The notes beneath the pieces are model-generated. The model ran no database searches and was not told the origin of the DNA. It worked only from the letters and a program-made list of their open reading frames with translations. Source: Desulfobacteria bacterium (lineage in GTDB: Bacteria; Desulfobacterota; Desulfobacteria; Desulfobacterales; C00003060). From it: a DNA stretch of 40,026 nucleotides. Position numbers and translations under genes: made by a program. The DNA lies in assembly GCA_030145035.1 (NCBI GenBank), contig JAQYWL010000106.1, positions 1 to 40,026 on the forward strand, written 5' to 3'. This document shows, piece after piece, positions 1 through 7,786 of this stretch (positions are counted from its first letter, which is position 1; every line of letters starts with the position of its first letter).

Positions 1-1
1 A

Positions 2-160
2 GAGGCAAGGAGCCTGCTGTTTTACTGGGCAGTTCGTGAGTTAGGGTTGAGCGGGACTTCGCTGGCGAAACGATTTGAAATGAGCCAACCGGGGGTCGTC
101 TACGCAGTGAACAAAGGGGAAAAGATAGTCAAGGAAAAAAACTATCGATTACTCGAATGA
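2..160 (+). CDS. REP-associated tyrosine transposase (RAYT/IS200-like), C-terminal end only
   Basis: The open frame enters from the left edge and gives 52 residues ending in a TGA. It reads ARSLLFYWAVRELGLSGTSL, then AKRFEMSQPGVVYAV and NKGEKIV. This matches the small helix-turn-helix region found at the C-terminus of many deltaproteobacterial Y1-type transposases, where it follows the HUH tyrosine-nuclease domain. The catalytic domain would lie outside the window, so activity cannot be judged. RAYTs mobilise short palindromic REP elements, and palindromic repeats are present further right (27.26-27.32 and 28.36-28.41 kb). A stand-alone DNA-binding protein is a less likely alternative. Confidence 0.7.
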   Translation, partial: EARSLLFYWAVRELGLSGTSLAKRFEMSQPGVVYAVNKGEKIVKEKNYRLLE

Positions 161-661
161 GCTACTTATTTACAAATGGACGTCCCCAAACTCCCCCAAA
201 CTCCCCATAAATTCTGCCAGGTCAGCATCAAGATCAATGATGCCCGCTTTTTGTTTTTCGCGGTTAGGGGCAGACTGATCGGCCGTAGCGTATAAGCCAC
301 CATGTCTGGTTTTCTTCCGTTTAGACCCACACTTCTTCTGAAACGATGGATCCAAAACGATATGCGTCAAGCCTATATATCGGCATGGCCGTCAGGCCTG
401 CCTCTTCGTAACGTGCAGTGATCATCTTCTGCACTCTTGCTAACCAGAGCGAGTGCACATATCACTATTCATAGTTCTTAGGTGCTTCGCTTCGACCAGA
501 AATTTGACCTGGCCATCCAATAATAGATCATCTTTAGGTGATGATGAGAATTTATTCTACTCGACATTGATTTGGGCGCAATGAAGTCTTTTCTTTCGTT
601 TCGAGTCTTCCCGGCTGGTATTTTTTGTGACTTATCCGAGGGGGCATTCCTTGCCCCTCCG
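161..661. other. Intergenic stretch, 500 bp, no supported gene
   Basis: No convincing gene is seen. A 66-codon minus-strand frame at 170-370 starts only at TTG, has no ribosome-binding site and resembles nothing I know. The end next to the lipoprotein gene holds a GC-rich hairpin (638-659). Confidence 0.5.
638..659 (-). terminator. Possible terminator hairpin after the OmpA-type lipoprotein gene
   Basis: GAGGGGGC and GCCCCTC pair around a 7-base loop two bases beyond the stop codon of the minus-strand gene ending at 662. There is no immediate U-run on the minus strand, so this is either a weak intrinsic terminator or only an mRNA 3' end stabiliser. Confidence 0.35.
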
Positions 662-2122
662 CTACTGATTAATCAGCAGCACGTCAATGCGGCGATTCTT
701 AGTCCGGCCATCCTCTGTCTCGTTGGTGGCGACAGGTTTTGATTCTCCATATCCCTCAGCCGATATGCGGGACGGATCAATATTTCCAACTTCCTTGAGG
801 AACTTCGCAACGTTATCGGCCCGCTCCCTTGAAAGCCGCAAGTTTAATTCTGTTGAGCCGATGGAGTCAGTATGTCCCGAAATCTCTACGCGGGAGTTGG
901 GAAACTGGTGGATTGAGTTTATGATCTTGTTAAGGAGACCAAAGTTTTGGGGAAGGATAATGGTGCCGCCTACAGGAAAAAAGAATCCTGCTACAGAGAT
1001 AAGGACATTGTTGCCCTTCCGAAAGACCTCTGCTTCTTCGGGGTTAAATAAAGACTGTACATATTCAAATCGCTGACTGGCCTCTTTCTCTCGGTGCTCC
1101 TTTTCTGCCTGCTTCCTTGCCTGGGCTGAGAGCCGGCCTTCGTACTGTTTCTGCATATCGTCGAGCTGGGCACGGAGCTCCTGAATACGATTTTGCTGTT
1201 TTTCGATAATCTCAAGGTCGTCCTTCTGAGATTGCACCAGAGAGGATGTTTTTTCCTTAATGGAGCTAACCACCATGCGGTGCGGCTGTCTGAAATTGAG
1301 CGGGCTCCCGAGAGGCTTGTTAACTTCTGTCAATTGTTCGTGATGCCAGAGAATAATATCTTCATAGGAATATTTCCTTCGGTCAAAAATCCTAGCCAAC
1401 TCTGTTATCTGTTCTGCTTCCTGAGCCAACTTGTCTGCAAGTTCAGCGTGCTGGTTTGCTTTTTCCGCTTGGGTGGGATCTTCTTCCAGGGTCGATGTTG
1501 CCAGGTTGAGTTCTTTTTCGGCTCGCCTAAACGTTTTTGGTGCATGATCATCGGCGTTCTGGGCCTTGGCTCGTTCAAAGGATGCTTTCGCCTTGGCCAT
1601 CGTCCCCTCCTTCAGTGTCCTAATTTCGAGGTTGCTGTAAGATTTTAAAAGGGGAGGGCGGCGATCTTTTGCTCGGTTAATCTCGTCGCGCTCAACCAGG
1701 CGGTTGGCTTCGCGAAACATATCCTCCACATTTCTAAACTCTTCTTTGAATATTCCCGGTGCTCCTGCTTTTCGAGCCCGTCCTCGATATTCAAGCACCT
1801 CCCACATGATATCGCGTGCCTGCTCGGCATCCTTCTCTGCATTTGAAAGGACATTAACACCCTCGTTGGCCGCACGCTTGGCTTCCGCCTTTTTACCTTT
1901 ACGAGCTAATTCGAGGGATTCGTCAAACAACTTCTTCGCACGGGCGAATCCGGCTGGTGCCAGGACATTGATTTCGCTTCCTTGTGCTGCGGTCAGCCGT
2001 TTGTCGAGGGTCCCAATGGATTCGTAATCTCTAAAGATGTCGGAGTCGCTCGCAGGCCTCATAGTAGCACAGCCACCAGCGACAACAAGCAAGCAAGCCA
2101 AAGTACTCATTATTTTTTTCAT
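662..2122 (-). CDS. OmpA-family lipoprotein with DUF4398-like helical repeats
   Basis: A 486-residue envelope protein. The start at 2122 is chosen because GGAGGAG lies six bases upstream and the first 20 residues form a lipoprotein signal with lipobox VAGGC; the frame itself is open further upstream. After the signal come about 200 residues rich in Ala, Lys and Glu resembling repeated DUF4398 helices, then a coiled coil (about 290-350). The C-terminal 120 residues are an OmpA peptidoglycan-binding domain with GHTDSIGSTELNLRLSRERA and a final RRIDVLL. The expected role is anchoring the outer membrane to the cell wall. It stands alone, about 700 bp from the next gene upstream. The fold and location are clear; the specific function is unknown. 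Confidence 0.88.
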   Translation of the reverse strand: MKKIMSTLACLLVVAGGCATMRPASDSDIFRDYESIGTLDKRLTAAQGSEINVLAPAGFARAKKLFDESLELARKGKKAEAKRAANEGVNVLSNAEKDAEQARDIMWEVLEYRGRARKAGAPGIFKEEFRNVEDMFREANRLVERDEINRAKDRRPPLLKSYSNLEIRTLKEGTMAKAKASFERAKAQNADDHAPKTFRRAEKELNLATSTLEEDPTQAEKANQHAELADKLAQEAEQITELARIFDRRKYSYEDIILWHHEQLTEVNKPLGSPLNFRQPHRMVVSSIKEKTSSLVQSQKDDLEIIEKQQNRIQELRAQLDDMQKQYEGRLSAQARKQAEKEHREKEASQRFEYVQSLFNPEEAEVFRKGNNVLISVAGFFFPVGGTIILPQNFGLLNKIINSIHQFPNSRVEISGHTDSIGSTELNLRLSRERADNVAKFLKEVGNIDPSRISAEGYGESKPVATNETEDGRTKNRRIDVLLINQ

Positions 2123-2850
2123 AGCTTCTCCTCCTGGAAAAATGGTCTGCAGTTTTGTGTCCTGTGATGCTCGTGTTAATACAGCTCCGCAAAGAGGTCC
2201 CTTTCTTACCAGAAAATCCCGGAACAGAGCACGGTTTTGTCGTATCCATTTTCGGGAAATCCTAGTTGCTCGTCTTGCCATAGATAGTCTCCTTACATTT
2301 ACTATTGTTCCACCTCCTTTCTACTTTTGTTAGGGCCATCTCTTGCTCGAGTCTAAAATCGTCCCCGATCATGCAGCCCACCACATCAACCGGCACCCGT
2401 ATGTGCCAACAAATCGGTTTCAACTGAACCCTTCGGTTCTTGGCCCGTCCTTCTTTGGTCTCGGTCGAGGCAATAGGTCTTGAGAGGCCGTACCCAACAG
2501 CAGTAAGCGGTTCTTTTGCAAGACTTTTTTCTTACCAAGAATGGAGGGGCACTTCCATAGGGTGAAGGGTGTATTTTACCAGACAAAAGACTGTATTTTG
2601 GGGTCAGGCCAATTGGTCAGGATAGACTACATCGTAGTTGTGAAGGCCCCCCTGTCTTGCCTTAAAGATCGGATAAGCGTAAGGGTTCGAAATACCAAGC
2701 TTTGTTAGGCAAGGGATAATTCTTTTTGTCGCCTGAAGGCCCAACGAGGAATTCAATTGACTTCAATAAGTCGCTTTGGGCATAGGCAAATTCTTTTTCC
2801 TTCAGTTAGTCTTTATAGATCAAGGACGTAACGAGCCTTGATTGTCGATA
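2123..2850. other. Intergenic stretch, 730 bp, with one copy of the TGTATTTT repeat
   Basis: No gene is supported. A 66-codon minus-strand frame at 2386-2586 lacks a ribosome-binding site and has unnatural composition. The stretch holds a copy of the dispersed motif at 2557-2600. A short direct repeat GGTCAGG flanks CCAATT just after it. Confidence 0.5.
2557..2600 (+). repeat. Dispersed double-box motif, copy 1
   Basis: AGGGTG at 2559, TGTATTTT at 2570 and TGTATTTT again at 2592. The spacings are 11 and 22 bp, exactly as in the copies near 22.3 and 32.75 kb. It lies about 435 bp upstream of the OmpA-type lipoprotein start and points away from it. It is operator-like in architecture; the binding protein is unknown. 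Confidence 0.6.
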
Positions 2851-3807
2851 CTATCCTCTAATAATGAGAAAGATAATATAACCTATATAGAAAATAACGA
2901 ATATCATGCCTTCCCATCTGTCTAAAGAGCGTTTTTTTCCGGTAAACATATAAGCAAACAATAGCAAGCTGGCGAGAATCACCACGCCTATGTCCACATT
3001 GTTTGTCATGCTGAAAGGTAGCGGCTTTACGAGGGAACTGATTCCCAGGACGAAAAAGATATTGAAGATATTTGAACCAACCACATTACCGACAGCGATT
3101 TCAACGTTTCTTTTCTTAGCAGCTACAGCCGAAGTGGCCAGCTCAGGAAGTGATGTGCCTACTGCCACAATCGTCAATCCGGCCAAAGCCTGGCTCATCC
3201 CTAGAGTCGAAGCCAGATACACGGCACCATCGACTATCCACTGCCCGCCGAGTGTCAATCCGAACAAACCAACAATAAGAAGAAGGGATGCTTTTACCAT
3301 GCCGTGCTCCTTAGCAGGTATATGTTCTTCCATGCCTTCTATCCTCTTTGCGATACTAAATGAGTAATACATGAATATTACAAAGAACGAGAGAAAAATG
3401 AGTCCGTCTATCCGGGTTAATGCAGAAAACTCCCTTTTATCTATCAACTGATCATTTGCCAGAAAGCCCAAGACGACAGCGGCCAAAAGGCTCAAGGGAA
3501 TCTCTTTCCACACGGTCCCTTTCCCGACAGTCAAAGGATAAATAATGGACGAGACTCCTAGGATAAGGAAAATATTAGCAACGTTGCTTCCCAGCACATT
3601 TCCAATAGCAATTTCGGTATTCCCCTTGATGCTAGCGATAATACTCACAAATAACTCAGGACTTGATGTGCCGAAGGCAACAACCGTGAGCCCAATGACG
3701 AGGTCCGAAACATTGAATCGCCTGGCGATCGACGAGGCTCCATCAACGAGCCAGCCTGCTCCTTTAATAAGAAGTCCAAAACCTATGATGAGTAAAACAT
3801 ATGGCAA
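2851..3807 (-). CDS. Calcium/sodium antiporter, CaCA family (YrbG type)
   Basis: An inner-membrane cation antiporter with the two inverted repeats of the Na+/Ca2+ exchanger family. The alpha-1 region carries VVAFGTSSPELFVS and GNVLGSNVANIFLILG. The alpha-2 region carries VAVGTSLPELATS and GNVVGSNIFNIFFVLG. The acidic residue of each G-T-S-x-P-E motif is present, as needed for ion binding. About ten membrane segments are expected. I place the start at a TTG at 3807, because GGAGG stands eight bases upstream and the protein then has 318 residues, the usual YrbG length. A longer frame from a TTG at 3924 adds 39 residues that do not look membrane-like. It probably extrudes Ca2+ in exchange for Na+ or H+. 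Confidence 0.85.
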   Translation of the reverse strand: MPYVLLIIGFGLLIKGAGWLVDGASSIARRFNVSDLVIGLTVVAFGTSSPELFVSIIASIKGNTEIAIGNVLGSNVANIFLILGVSSIIYPLTVGKGTVWKEIPLSLLAAVVLGFLANDQLIDKREFSALTRIDGLIFLSFFVIFMYYSFSIAKRIEGMEEHIPAKEHGMVKASLLLIVGLFGLTLGGQWIVDGAVYLASTLGMSQALAGLTIVAVGTSLPELATSAVAAKKRNVEIAVGNVVGSNIFNIFFVLGISSLVKPLPFSMTNNVDIGVVILASLLLFAYMFTGKKRSLDRWEGMIFVIFYIGYIIFLIIRG

Positions 3808-3994
3808 CCCGAAAGCCTCCAGGCTAATCGAAATTCCATTGAACCGCAAAAGCGAGCATATTCCCCGCAGCTTGTTGGAGCAAAGTGGAGACCCCGTTTC
3901 AAGCGCGGCTGCGGGGAGCTTCAATCTTGCCCTTCCTTTTGGTGCATGAATGGCTTAAACGATAAGGATTCGCCCAAGCGTCAACAAAGAAAAT

Positions 3995-4999
3995 TCATTC
4001 GTCATATTCGTCCTGAATGCTGCCAACCAGTTCCTCCAGGATGTCTTCAAGGGTGATCAGTCCCGCTACCTCGCCCGTATTGTCCAGTACAACGGCTTGG
4101 TGGAGTCTTCTAGCCTGAAAGCTTCGCAGCTGGATATCGATTGTCTTGTCAGCCGAAATAAAGTAGGGCGGCCTCATGATTTTCTGCAAAGAAGCGCTTT
4201 GTCTGTCTTCCAATAAACGAAACAGATCCTTGCTATGTATGAAGCCCACGATATTCCAGGTATTGCCTTTCCTGACCGGGAAGCGAGAGTAGCCGGTTCT
4301 TAAAACGGCACTGATCGTCTCATCCAGGGAAGCATTCAGATCGAGCACCGCCATCTTCGACTTAGGTACCATCAGTTCAGCTATCTTCCTATCATTGAGG
4401 GTGAAAACCCGCGAAAGCATACGTCTTTCCTCAGCGGTGATAGCCCCTTCATCCCATCCCATCTTAATACACGTTCTAACCTCGTCTTCAGTCAGGAGAG
4501 GCCTCTTTATCTTGGATACGTCCACTCCAACGACTAACAGAAGTTTGCCGGTTATGAAAGTGACAAAAGTTACTACTGGACCGAAAAGAGCCATGATTGC
4601 ATTGAGAACTGGAGCTGTTATCAGGGAAACCTGCTCATTGAAATACTTCGCGTAAACTTTCGGCGTGATTTCCGCGAATATCAGGATAGCCAGGGTTAAT
4701 ATGCCCGTAACGTAGGCGATCCCCTTCTCTCCCCAAAATGAGATAGCCAAGGCTGTGGAAAAAGCAGACATGGCAACGTTAACAAGATTGTTCCCCAGCA
4801 GAATGGTCCCTATAAGCCTTTCGGGTTTTTTCAGCATCTGTTCAACAAGTCTGGCTCTGACCGGTTTAGTTTCCGCCAAGTGCCTTAAGCGAAGCCTACT
4901 CATGGCCATAAGAGCTGTCTCCGAGCCAGAGAAAAAGGCTGAAAAGCCCATAAGTACCACAATTATTATCACCACCAGTATGGGATTCGTCAGTGCCAT
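3995..4999 (-). CDS. CNNM/CorC-like membrane protein with CBS domains
   Basis: A 334-residue protein. The start at 4999 has AGGAGA about eight bases upstream; the frame is open 16 codons further. Residues 1 to about 180 are a DUF21 (CNNM transmembrane) domain that includes FFSGSETALMAMS. Residues from about 200 form a CBS pair, with GYSRFPVRKGN and VVLDNTGEVAGLITLEDI. It ends at ILEELVGSIQDEYDE and so lacks the roughly 80-residue CorC_HlyC domain found at the C-terminus of many homologues. The family is linked to Mg2+/Co2+ efflux and Na+-dependent Mg2+ transport. It is neighboured by the CaCA antiporter and, further off, corA, so divalent-cation homeostasis is the likely role. Confidence 0.85.
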   Translation of the reverse strand: MALTNPILVVIIIVVLMGFSAFFSGSETALMAMSRLRLRHLAETKPVRARLVEQMLKKPERLIGTILLGNNLVNVAMSAFSTALAISFWGEKGIAYVTGILTLAILIFAEITPKVYAKYFNEQVSLITAPVLNAIMALFGPVVTFVTFITGKLLLVVGVDVSKIKRPLLTEDEVRTCIKMGWDEGAITAEERRMLSRVFTLNDRKIAELMVPKSKMAVLDLNASLDETISAVLRTGYSRFPVRKGNTWNIVGFIHSKDLFRLLEDRQSASLQKIMRPPYFISADKTIDIQLRSFQARRLHQAVVLDNTGEVAGLITLEDILEELVGSIQDEYDE

Positions 5000-5325
5000 T
5001 GTCTGTCTCTCCTGGAAATGATCCTGCTGAAAACGTGAGTCACACAAGCAGCTTTAAGTTGTCCAATTTGCCATCAAATCATTCTCCTTGAAACCCGATC
5101 CCCACAACAGCTCCTCAACATGCAACTCTTCCCGGTGTTTTATGGATCTTGTCGGATATCTTTATGGCAAAGGCCTGGTGGGAGGCAATCCGATACAGCA
5201 CAAACAAGGAAATTGCCACAATTCGAAATCTTTCTCCCTGACCATGCGGTAAAGGGAAAATACCAGCCGAGTGTCCGCCCCCAGGCGTTTCAAGGCTCCT
5301 GGGAGCGCACCGGATACGGTAGCGT

Positions 5326-5460
5326 CTATTTTCCTTCTTTCTCCAAGATCATTGACTGATCGCAGCAAACGAGTTCTCCCCCACCAACCTTCTTGACCTC
5401 CACCACATTCCCGCAGACTTCGCACCTGTAAACTTCCCCTACTTTCTTGACATTGGACAT
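5326..5460 (-). CDS. Desulforedoxin (small rubredoxin-type iron protein)
   Basis: A 44-residue protein beginning MSNVKKVGEVYRCEVCGNVV. Cysteines 13, 16, 32 and 33 give C-x2-C-x15-C-C, the exact spacing of desulforedoxin and of the N-terminal domain of desulfoferrodoxin, which binds one Fe(SCys)4 centre. AGGAGAT stands eight bases before the ATG. It is a cytoplasmic electron carrier tied to oxygen and superoxide defence in anaerobes. The superoxide-reductase domain of desulfoferrodoxin is absent. A degraded sister copy lies at about 32.40-32.46 kb. A 20-bp hairpin sits 28 bases upstream of the start, and a short Cys-rich frame ends just before it. Confidence 0.85.
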   Translation of the reverse strand: MSNVKKVGEVYRCEVCGNVVEVKKVGGGELVCCDQSMILEKEGK

Positions 5461-5474
5461 GACACGATCTCCTT

Positions 5475-5582
5475 TCATTTAGAAGATGAGTCGCTCCTGT
5501 GCGACTCCCCGGGTAACGACAGATTAAACTCACTCGAACATTGGGCACAGAAACAGTATCTCTTATCCATGTGTGGAACCAC
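5475..5582 (-). CDS. Short cysteine-containing ORF upstream of the desulforedoxin (possible YHS relic)
   Basis: A 35-codon frame from a GTG at 5582, or 31 codons from the ATG at 5570. It reads MDKRYCFCAQCSSEFNLSLP and ends 14 bases before the desulforedoxin start. The Y-C-F-C-x2-C pattern resembles the middle of YHS/TRASH metal-binding domains such as the one at 25.4 kb. No clear ribosome-binding site is seen and the N-terminal half of a YHS domain is missing, so it may be a relic or a leader peptide. Confidence 0.3.
   Translation of the reverse strand: MVPHMDKRYCFCAQCSSEFNLSLPGESHRSDSSSK
5488..5507 (-). promoter_or_regulatory. Perfect 7-bp hairpin in the desulforedoxin leader
   Basis: GAGTCGC and GCGACTC flank a six-base loop, 28 bases before the desulforedoxin start and just ahead of its ribosome-binding site. 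It could act as an attenuator, a processing site or an operator. It lies inside the short upstream frame. Confidence 0.4.
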
Positions 5583-5782
5583 GGAAACAAGATGGGTATT
5601 TGCAGACCCCTATAGTAGCCCCTGGGCACCAGTTGGAATTGCCTCGGGTTTGTGCGGCGGATCAACCGGCTAAATCGTAAAATCCAGTATGGTTGGCGTA
5701 TGGCAGTCCTTGCTGCAAACCACGCCCATCGATACTATCAAGTTAAGACGGAAATGTGATAAATGTCCATACGGTCAACACA

Positions 5783-5803
5783 GTATTTCTTCAGAAGAAA
5801 TAC
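5783..5803. promoter_or_regulatory. Perfect 21-bp palindrome, operator-like
   Basis: GTATTTCTTC and GAAGAAATAC are exact inverted repeats around a single A. Ten-base arms with a one-base centre suit a dimeric repressor or an AT-rich operator. No T-run follows, so it is not a typical terminator. Possible targets are the desulforedoxin gene (minus) or the ORF at 6308 (plus). Confidence 0.5.
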
Positions 5804-6033
5804 CCCGTTCCGAACGAACATATTGCTGTACGCGCTTCGAGCCGGAAAGAGGATTCGATTCAACTAACTTCAATGATGCTTGAGAATTTGGTTGATCGTT
5901 CTCTATGCCTTATAGAACAAAGGTTATGTGGTCTGGTGCAGCGTCAAGAACCCTTTGTATAGACCTGAAGAAAAAGATTTTAGGGTTCCAAGCGGGTGTT
6001 CCGACGCGAGAGGTACATACAAGACCAATCTTC

Positions 6034-6073
6034 AACATACAGTCTTTTTTTATAAGAATACAGTGACAACCCC
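6034..6073 (-). repeat. Dispersed double-box motif, copy 4 (reverse orientation, diverged)
   Basis: Read on the minus strand it gives GGGGTT, then TGTATTCT 11 bp on, then TGTATGTT 21 bp further. Copies 1-3 have 22 bp at the last step. It lies upstream of the plus-strand ORF at 6308 and of corA and points away from them, as the other copies point away from their nearest minus-strand genes. Confidence 0.4.
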
Positions 6074-6307
6074 ATTGACCCTAAGCAGCTTTTTGGTAGG
6101 AAGATACTTGGTTGGATCCATGCACTTACCATGCAACGAATCTGGTTCTTATGTATGGTGTTTGTTATTTTTGCCATGGCCGTCAATTGGGCCACCCGGT
6201 TTCAATACTTTGTCATGAGTGTGGTCGGCGCGGCGAAAAAACCCAGGATCCGAGAAAGGCAAAAAGCTGGGGCTGGGGCTGAACAGTGTATGGGAGGGCA
6301 AGACTAT

Positions 6308-6535
6308 ATGAGACCATCTAAAGACTCTGGCATGCAGAGAATGATTGTTAGCCTCCTTGTCGCCGTGGTGCTCTTGAGTTTTTTTCAAGCGGGCCCTGAG
6401 ACCATCATGGCAGAACAACAGACCGGGACCGTGCCTTCAGCCGAAGACGGTCAATATGCGGCGCTGTTCGGGTCACGCTTGTGTGGATTTCGTAACTGTT
6501 TCCTGTTTCGTTGGCCTTCGAATGCCATCTGCTAA
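6308..6535 (+). CDS. Short putative secreted protein, probably truncated
   Basis: A 75-codon frame from an ATG preceded by GGGAGGG about ten bases upstream. After a charged start it has a strong signal-peptide core, QRMIVSLLVAVVLLSFF, and a plausible cleavage site near TIMA-EQQ. The part after the signal is only about 40 residues and ends in an unrelated-looking Cys- and Phe-rich tail. This suggests the 5' end of a larger exported protein cut short by rearrangement. The frame is open upstream to 6131 but without a good start. I do not recognise the family. Confidence 0.35.
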   Translation: MRPSKDSGMQRMIVSLLVAVVLLSFFQAGPETIMAEQQTGTVPSAEDGQYAALFGSRLCGFRNCFLFRWPSNAIC

Positions 6536-6585
6536 TCATATAACCCTACAACGTCACTTGTAAGTTTTGCGGCTACATATAGTGC

Positions 6586-6613
6586 TTGACATAATCAAAA
6601 CATACGATATGTT
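6586..6613 (+). promoter_or_regulatory. corA promoter with a palindrome over the -10 box
   Basis: TTGACA (6586-6591) is a perfect -35 box; 16 bases later TATGTT (6608-6613) can serve as -10. The -10 is the right arm of AACATA-CGA-TATGTT, a six-base inverted repeat, so a regulator bound there would block RNA polymerase. A small AACGC/GCGTT hairpin follows at about 6621-6637, before the GGAGGT at 6651. Confidence 0.55.
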
Positions 6614-6664
6614 GTGTCAAAAACGCTAAATGGCGTTGTAAGGATAAACGGGAGGTAAGTTGCA

Positions 6665-7729
6665 ATGCCTAGATTTATTAAGAGAAGTTCAAGAAAGATT
6701 GGCCTTCCTCCTGGAACACTCGTCCATGTAGGCGAAAGAAAGACTGAAAAAGTAAGAATGACCCTCATGGACTATGATCAGGAACGTTTTGAAGAAAAAG
6801 AGATAAAGGCCATTGAAGAATCCTTTCCTCTTAAGGACGAGCCGACTGTCACGTGGATCAACGTAGACGGTCTTCATCAGGTTGACCTTGTAGAGAAAAT
6901 TGGAAAACAGTTCCAATTACATCCCCTTATTTTGGAAGACATCTTACATACCGGCCAACGGCCAAAAATGGATGATTTTGATGACTATATTTTCGTTGTT
7001 TTAAAAATGCTCGATTATGATGAAAAAGAAGAGCAAGTAAAAGCCGAACAAGTGAGTTTGGTCTTGGGACCGCATTTTCTCATCTCGTTCCAAGAGATCA
7101 AGGGAGATGTATTCAGCACCGTGAGAGAAAGAATTAGAAAGGGCAAAGGGCGCATCAGGAAGATGGGAAGTGACTATCTTGCGTATGCGCTCATAGATGC
7201 CATTGTTGATCGTTATTTCATCATACTTGAGATCTTTGGAGAAAAGATAGAGTCTTTGGAAGATGAGCTCATATCAGATCCGAAGCCTCGCACATTGGAG
7301 AACATTCACGACATAAAACGAGAGATGATATTTCTTCGCAAGCACGTGTGGCCATTAAGAGAGCTCATTGGCGGCATGGCAAGAGGAGAAACATCACTGA
7401 TTGGTGAAACAACCGCCGTGTATCTCAGAGACGTTTATGATCATACCATACAGGTGATCGATACCATAGAGTCATACAGAGACGTGCTGTCCGGCATGCT
7501 CGATCTTTATCTTTCCACGATCAGCAATAAGATGAATGAGGTGATGAAAGTATTGACCATTATTGCCACAATATTCATTCCCTTGACATTCATAGCGGGC
7601 GTCTATGGAATGAATTTTAAATTCATGCCGGAACTTGAGTGGCACTGGGCTTACCCTGTGGCTATGCTTCTGATGCTCGCCATAGCCATTTCAATGTTGT
7701 TTTTTTTTAGGCGGCGAAAGTGGCTTTGA
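6665..7729 (+). CDS. corA: CorA-family magnesium/cobalt transporter
   Basis: A 354-residue inner-membrane channel for Mg2+ (also Co2+ and Ni2+). The N-terminal 290 residues form the cytoplasmic funnel domain with a long helical stalk. Two membrane helices lie at the C-terminus. The first ends in the signature YGMNF at about 314-318, followed by the MPEL loop, which form the periplasmic selectivity entrance. A basic tail (RRRK) closes the protein, as in functional CorA. GGAGGT is eight bases from the ATG. It is the only long gene on the plus strand and is convergent with the P-type ATPase gene. Its own promoter with an operator-like palindrome suggests regulation. Confidence 0.93.
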   Translation: MPRFIKRSSRKIGLPPGTLVHVGERKTEKVRMTLMDYDQERFEEKEIKAIEESFPLKDEPTVTWINVDGLHQVDLVEKIGKQFQLHPLILEDILHTGQRPKMDDFDDYIFVVLKMLDYDEKEEQVKAEQVSLVLGPHFLISFQEIKGDVFSTVRERIRKGKGRIRKMGSDYLAYALIDAIVDRYFIILEIFGEKIESLEDELISDPKPRTLENIHDIKREMIFLRKHVWPLRELIGGMARGETSLIGETTAVYLRDVYDHTIQVIDTIESYRDVLSGMLDLYLSTISNKMNEVMKVLTIIATIFIPLTFIAGVYGMNFKFMPELEWHWAYPVAMLLMLAIAISMLFFFRRRKWL

Positions 7730-7786
7730 GAGGCGAAGTGAGGCCTTTTTACCCGGATCTGAGACAGCCCTTATGGAACTGGCTCC

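Larger units (their letters stand above)
5583..6307. other. Gene-poor stretch, 725 bp, with a palindrome and motif copy 4
   Basis: I see no gene I can support. Overlapping frames on both strands have unnatural composition and no ribosome-binding sites. The stretch contains a perfect 21-bp palindrome (5783-5803), a reversed copy of the dispersed motif (6034-6073) and a weak sigma-54-like element at 6109-6123. Confidence 0.5.

Noticed and set aside
170..370. 66-codon minus-strand ORF
   Set aside because: TTG start, no ribosome-binding site, no recognisable motif; not enough to call a gene.
2386..2586. 66-codon minus-strand ORF in the lipoprotein-antiporter spacer
   Set aside because: No ribosome-binding site and low-quality composition; it overlaps the repeat motif.
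5162..5665. 167-codon minus-strand ORF
   Set aside because: Composition is unnatural (Arg- and Trp-rich), it has no ribosome-binding site, and it overlaps the clear desulforedoxin in another frame.
7732..7756. Bidirectional terminator between corA and the ATPase gene
   Set aside because: Only a four-base AGGC/GCCT stem precedes the T-run; too weak to call.
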